The translations under genes were made by a program, and so were the position numbers. Below, one piece after another: positions 61,127 to 64,000 of a DNA stretch of 64,000 nt. The notes under the pieces are model-generated. The model ran no database searches. It worked only from the letters and a program-made list of their open reading frames with translations, and had not been told where the DNA came from. The DNA comes from Actinomadura litoris (lineage in GTDB: Bacteria; Actinomycetota; Actinomycetes; Streptosporangiales; Streptosporangiaceae): the NCBI RefSeq assembly GCF_009733595.1, contig NZ_WOFH01000008.1, positions 62,001 through 126,000 on the forward strand. The letters run 5' to 3'. Within the stretch, counting starts at the first letter, position 1, and each line of letters starts with the position of its first letter.

Positions 61127-62537
61127 CGACGATCCCCTCCAGCTTCTCGGAGTAGCGGGCGGCCGCGTCCTGCGGGCTCGTGCCCGACACGACGGCGGCC
61201 GTGGCCTCCTGCAAGGCGGTGGACACCCGCGGGTACACCGCGAGCCCCGGCCGGTAGGACGTGACGGGCAGCGCCTTCTCCGACACGAACGTCAGGAACG
61301 GGTCGCCCGCGAGGATCTGCTTGTTCACGTCCGTCCGGGACGTGATCTCCGGCGTTCCGGCCGTCCGCGCCCGCGTCATCTCGGCGGAGTTCATGTAGGC
61401 CAGGAGCGCGAACGCCTGCTGCGGGTACTTGGTGTTCGGGTTGAGGACGGTGACCGCCCCGCCCGACATGCTCACGAACGACTGGCCGCGCACGCCCCTC
61501 CCCGGCGCGACGGCCGGGATGAGCGCGTAGCCGACGTCCTGGTCACGGGTCCTCATCCGCGCGACGCCGCTCTTGGGATTGAGGACGTCGCGCCAGAGGT
61601 AGTCGCCCTCGGCAAGGATCCCGATCCTGCCCGCCGCGAACTCCTCGAAGGACTTGTCGCGCCCCTTGGCCTCCTGCTGGAGCTTCGGGTCGCCGAGCCC
61701 CTCCGGCCCGTAGATCTGCGCGTACAGGCCCAGGACCTGCTGGAGGGCCTGCCCGCCGCCCGTCCATTTGCCGCCGGAGTAGATCTCGGCCCCGGCACCG
61801 GCCAGCAGCGGCAGCACGCCCTGCATGCTGGTCGCCTCGCCCATCGCCGTGCCCGCGTCCAACTGGACGGGCGTCACGCCGGGGAGCCGCTTCAGCGCCC
61901 GCGCCGCCGCGAGGACGTCCTGCCAGCTCCGCGGCTGCCAGGCCGCGGGGAGCCCGGCCCGCGCGAACAGCCTCCGGTTGAAGTACAGGACGCGGCCGTC
62001 GGTCGAGGGCGGGACGCCGTAGCGCCTCCCCTCGAACGACGCCTGCCTCTGGATGGACGCGGGGATCGCCGTCCAGCCGTCCCAGGCGTCCGCCGGAGGG
62101 CCCACGACGTCGCCGAGCGGCCGGATGTAGCCCGCCTGGGCGAACTCCCCCACCCAGATGCCGTCGATGTCCACGATGTCGGCGCCGGAGCGGGACTTCA
62201 GGTCGAGCGCGAGCCTGGTCTTGTAGGCCTCGTCGGCCACGCCCTGCCCGCGGAACGTCACCTTCGCGGTGACGCCCTTGGCCTTCTGCGCCGCGACGAA
62301 CCCCGGGATCACCGTCCTGGTGATCCACTCGGCCTCCTCGGCGTTCTTGCCGCCCGCGATGGCGTTGCGCGTGATCGTCAGGGTGAGGCTCTTGGCGTCC
62401 CGGCCCCGATCGGGGTCGGCCGGGGATCCGCCGCCGCATCCGGCCGCGACCACCGCCATGACCATTGCCATGACCACCGCCGCGAGCGCCGCCGCGCCGA
62501 TCCGTCCGCCGGGTAAGCCCGTACCGGAGAAGACCAT
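61098..62537 (-). CDS. extracellular sugar-binding lipoprotein of ABC transporter
   Basis: 479 residues from the ATG at 62537, with GGAGG six bases upstream; an ATG at 62552 is less well placed. A lipoprotein signal peptide is clear: a hydrophobic run, then VVAAGC with the lipobox Cys. The mature part is a bacterial solute-binding protein 1 fold (FRGQGVADEAYKTRLALDLKS, DIVDIDGIWVGEFAQAGYI, VPPSTDGRVLYFNRRLF, YPQQAFALLAYMNSAEMT). It presumably binds mannosides or manno-oligosaccharides, judged only from the GH38 gene in the same operon. It is the first gene of the transport/hydrolysis operon. Confidence 0.93.
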   Translation of the reverse strand: MVFSGTGLPGGRIGAAALAAVVMAMVMAVVAAGCGGGSPADPDRGRDAKSLTLTITRNAIAGGKNAEEAEWITRTVIPGFVAAQKAKGVTAKVTFRGQGVADEAYKTRLALDLKSRSGADIVDIDGIWVGEFAQAGYIRPLGDVVGPPADAWDGWTAIPASIQRQASFEGRRYGVPPSTDGRVLYFNRRLFARAGLPAAWQPRSWQDVLAAARALKRLPGVTPVQLDAGTAMGEATSMQGVLPLLAGAGAEIYSGGKWTGGGQALQQVLGLYAQIYGPEGLGDPKLQQEAKGRDKSFEEFAAGRIGILAEGDYLWRDVLNPKSGVARMRTRDQDVGYALIPAVAPGRGVRGQSFVSMSGGAVTVLNPNTKYPQQAFALLAYMNSAEMTRARTAGTPEITSRTDVNKQILAGDPFLTFVSEKALPVTSYRPGLAVYPRVSTALQEATAAVVSGTSPQDAAARYSEKLEGIVGGAANVAAR

Positions 62538-62665
62538 GGGTGACCTCCACACGCGTCACCACTCAACGTGACCGATGTCCGCCATCACGTAAAGACCCCG
62601 GATACCGGAATCGGGGCGACCGGCCGGTGAACGGCGACCGGCGGGCGGTGGCGGGCGGCGGGCGG

Positions 62666-63499
62666 TCAGGGGTCCATGAGGTCGGCCGCGTGCGCGGCGA
62701 ACGCCTCCATCGCCTTGGCGGTGATCGGGCCCGGCGCGGCGGGCAGGGCCCGCCCGTCCACGACCCGGATCGGCTGGATGTCGCGCGTCGTGGAGGTCAG
62801 GAACGCCTCGTCCGCACTGTGCAGGGCGTCGAGCGGGACGTCCTCCTCCTCGCCGCCGCACCACTCCAGCGCCAGCTCGCGCGTCACCCCGGCCAGGCAG
62901 CCCGCCGACAGCGGCGGCGTGAGCAGCCGGCCGCCGCGCACCACGAACACGTTGCTGCCGGTGCCCTCGCACAGGTTCCCCGCGAGGTTGCCGAAGATCG
63001 CCTCACCGCCGCCGCGCTCGGTCGCGAACGCGAGCGCGACCGCGTTCTCGGCGTAGGACGTGGTCTTCACACCGGCCAGCGCGCCCCGCTCGTTGCGCGG
63101 CCACGGCACCACCGTCACCTCCGCCGTCGCGGGGAACGGGCGCTGCTCCGCCACGATGATCGTCACGGTCGGGCCCGCGTCGCCCCGGTTCGAGCCGAGC
63201 GGCCCCGGCCCGCTCGTGCAGGTGATGCGGATCCGCGCCAGCGGCCACCTCGGCGCCGCCGCCAGCACCTCCAGCACGCCCTGGGCGAGCGCGTCGTGGT
63301 CGGGCTCGGGCAGCCCGAGGGCCGCCGCCGAGCGGGCGAGCCGCCGCAGATGCCGGGTCAGGGCGAACGGCTCCCCGCGCGACGCCTTCACCGTCTCGAA
63401 GATCCCGTCCCCGACGAGGACGCCGTGGTCGAACACCGACACCACGGCCCGCTCAGCGTCGAGCAGTTCCCCGTTCATCCAGATCCTGGGCTCGCTCAC
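62666..63499 (-). CDS. pabC: aminodeoxychorismate lyase / class IV aminotransferase
   Basis: 277 residues, fold type IV PLP enzyme. The PLP lysine is Lys145 in GVKTTSYAENAVAL, with N-terminal DHGVLVGDGIFETVK and CEGTGSNVFVV, and C-terminal LTSTTRDIQPI. It overlaps the pabB-like gene by 47 bp, so it most likely converts 4-amino-4-deoxychorismate to p-aminobenzoate for folate. A D-amino or branched-chain aminotransferase is the alternative, less likely given the neighbour. The short gap 62538-62665 separates it from the transporter operon. Confidence 0.9.
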   Translation of the reverse strand: MSEPRIWMNGELLDAERAVVSVFDHGVLVGDGIFETVKASRGEPFALTRHLRRLARSAAALGLPEPDHDALAQGVLEVLAAAPRWPLARIRITCTSGPGPLGSNRGDAGPTVTIIVAEQRPFPATAEVTVVPWPRNERGALAGVKTTSYAENAVALAFATERGGGEAIFGNLAGNLCEGTGSNVFVVRGGRLLTPPLSAGCLAGVTRELALEWCGGEEEDVPLDALHSADEAFLTSTTRDIQPIRVVDGRALPAAPGPITAKAMEAFAAHAADLMDP

Positions 63500-64000
63500 C
63501 CGAGGCCACCTCCAGTAGCCGAGCCGCCTTCAGCTCGGTCTCACGCCATTCCCCTCGCGGATCGGACCCCCACGTGATGCCCGCGCCCGTGCCGAACCGG
63601 AGCACTCCGTCCACCGCCCAGAAACTCCGGATGCCCACCGCGAGCGCGCCCCGCCGGGAGTCCGCGTCCACCCAGCCGACGGCCCCACAGTACGGGCCCC
63701 GGGGCACGGGTTCGAGTTCATCCAGCAGCGCCAGGGCGCTGGACTTCGGCGCGCCTGTCACCGAACCCGGAGGAAACGTCGCCGCCAGTAGACCGGGCCA
63801 CCCGCCCCGCGTCACCCGCGCCCGCACCGTCGACACCAGGTGGACGAGCCCCGGATGCTCCTCCAGCTCGCACAGCCCCGGCACCCGCACCGACCCGGTC
63901 TCGGCGACCCGCCCGAGGTCGTTCCGGACGAGATCGACGATCATGATGTTCTCGGCCTCGTCCTTGGGCAGCAGGTCGGCGGCCGTCCGGCCGGTGCCCT
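63453..64000 (-). CDS. pabB: aminodeoxychorismate synthase component I (chorismate-binding), N-terminus beyond window
   Basis: Only the last 181 or so residues are present. They carry the C-terminal half of the chorismate-utilising domain: IMIVDLVRNDLGRV, LVSTVRARVT, FPPGSVTGAPK, YCGAVGWVDAD and GAGITWGSDPRGEWRETELK. The PIKGT-equivalent Lys region (GTGRTAADLLPKDEAENI) is at the window edge. The fused partner order pabB-pabC with a 47-bp overlap supports p-aminobenzoate synthesis rather than anthranilate synthase. Any N-terminal glutaminase domain cannot be seen. Confidence 0.9.
   Translation of the reverse strand, partial: GTGRTAADLLPKDEAENIMIVDLVRNDLGRVAETGSVRVPGLCELEEHPGLVHLVSTVRARVTRGGWPGLLAATFPPGSVTGAPKSSALALLDELEPVPRGPYCGAVGWVDADSRRGALAVGIRSFWAVDGVLRFGTGAGITWGSDPRGEWRETELKAARLLEVASGERAQDLDERGTARR

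Overview
The window comes from a high-GC actinomycete. Evidence includes a SARP regulator, an SsgA/SsgB-type sporulation protein, polyphosphate glucokinase, many GTG starts, ATGA-coupled operons, a tRNA-Val-targeted integrase and an Rhs/LamG toxin locus. The general look is that of Streptosporangiales/Thermomonosporaceae or Streptomyces relatives, but the genus cannot be fixed from the sequence alone.

1-18 kb, specialised metabolism. A tightly coupled minus-strand operon (positions 1-5650) encodes a ketosynthase (cut by the window edge), a hot-dog dehydratase-like protein, a ketoreductase, an unusually long acyl carrier protein, a malonyl transferase, a SAM methyltransferase and an FAD monooxygenase. 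A divergent SnoaL-like fusion gene, a SARP activator and a carotenoid-cleavage-type dioxygenase follow. This looks like the edge of a discrete-enzyme (type II) reducing polyketide cluster. Next is a TetR-centred module (10.2-14.5 kb) with an epimerase, two DUF1772 membrane proteins, a SnoaL protein and an aldo/keto reductase, whose two intergenic regions share CTAGCG-type motifs. AraC, PhyH-type and secreted Ig-like genes and a dead IS5 fragment follow.

18.4-25.1 kb, a candidate conflict system. A membrane protein and a small zinc-ribbon protein are divergent from a WD40 protein and a 1128-residue TPR-CHAT protease with an intact His/Cys dyad.

26.33-49.04 kb, a genomic island. Direct 41-bp repeats (36/41 identical) lie at 26330-26370 and inside a tRNA-Val(CAC) gene at 48996-49036. 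Between them are a broken IS5 element, an Rhs polymorphic toxin of about 2311 residues with a HINT domain and a new-looking C-terminal toxin plus immunity gene, a LamG protein carrying inserted tandem ricin lectins, an XRE/TPR regulator with a small overlapping operon, a 2H phosphoesterase, a decayed relaxase, an IS110 element, an excisionase and a frameshifted integrase. It reads as an integrative element that has lost mobility and now carries an Rhs toxin locus. A truncated older Rhs tail lies just outside its left end.

49-64 kb, chromosomal backbone. It holds a PGPGW-type membrane protein, an SsgB-like protein, soluble transhydrogenase sthA, a TetR/SDR/guanidinium-exporter unit with palindromic operators, and ppgK. 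A fully coupled operon of sugar ABC transporter, PHP phosphoesterase and GH38 alpha-mannosidase follows, then pabC and the end of pabB (cut by the right edge).
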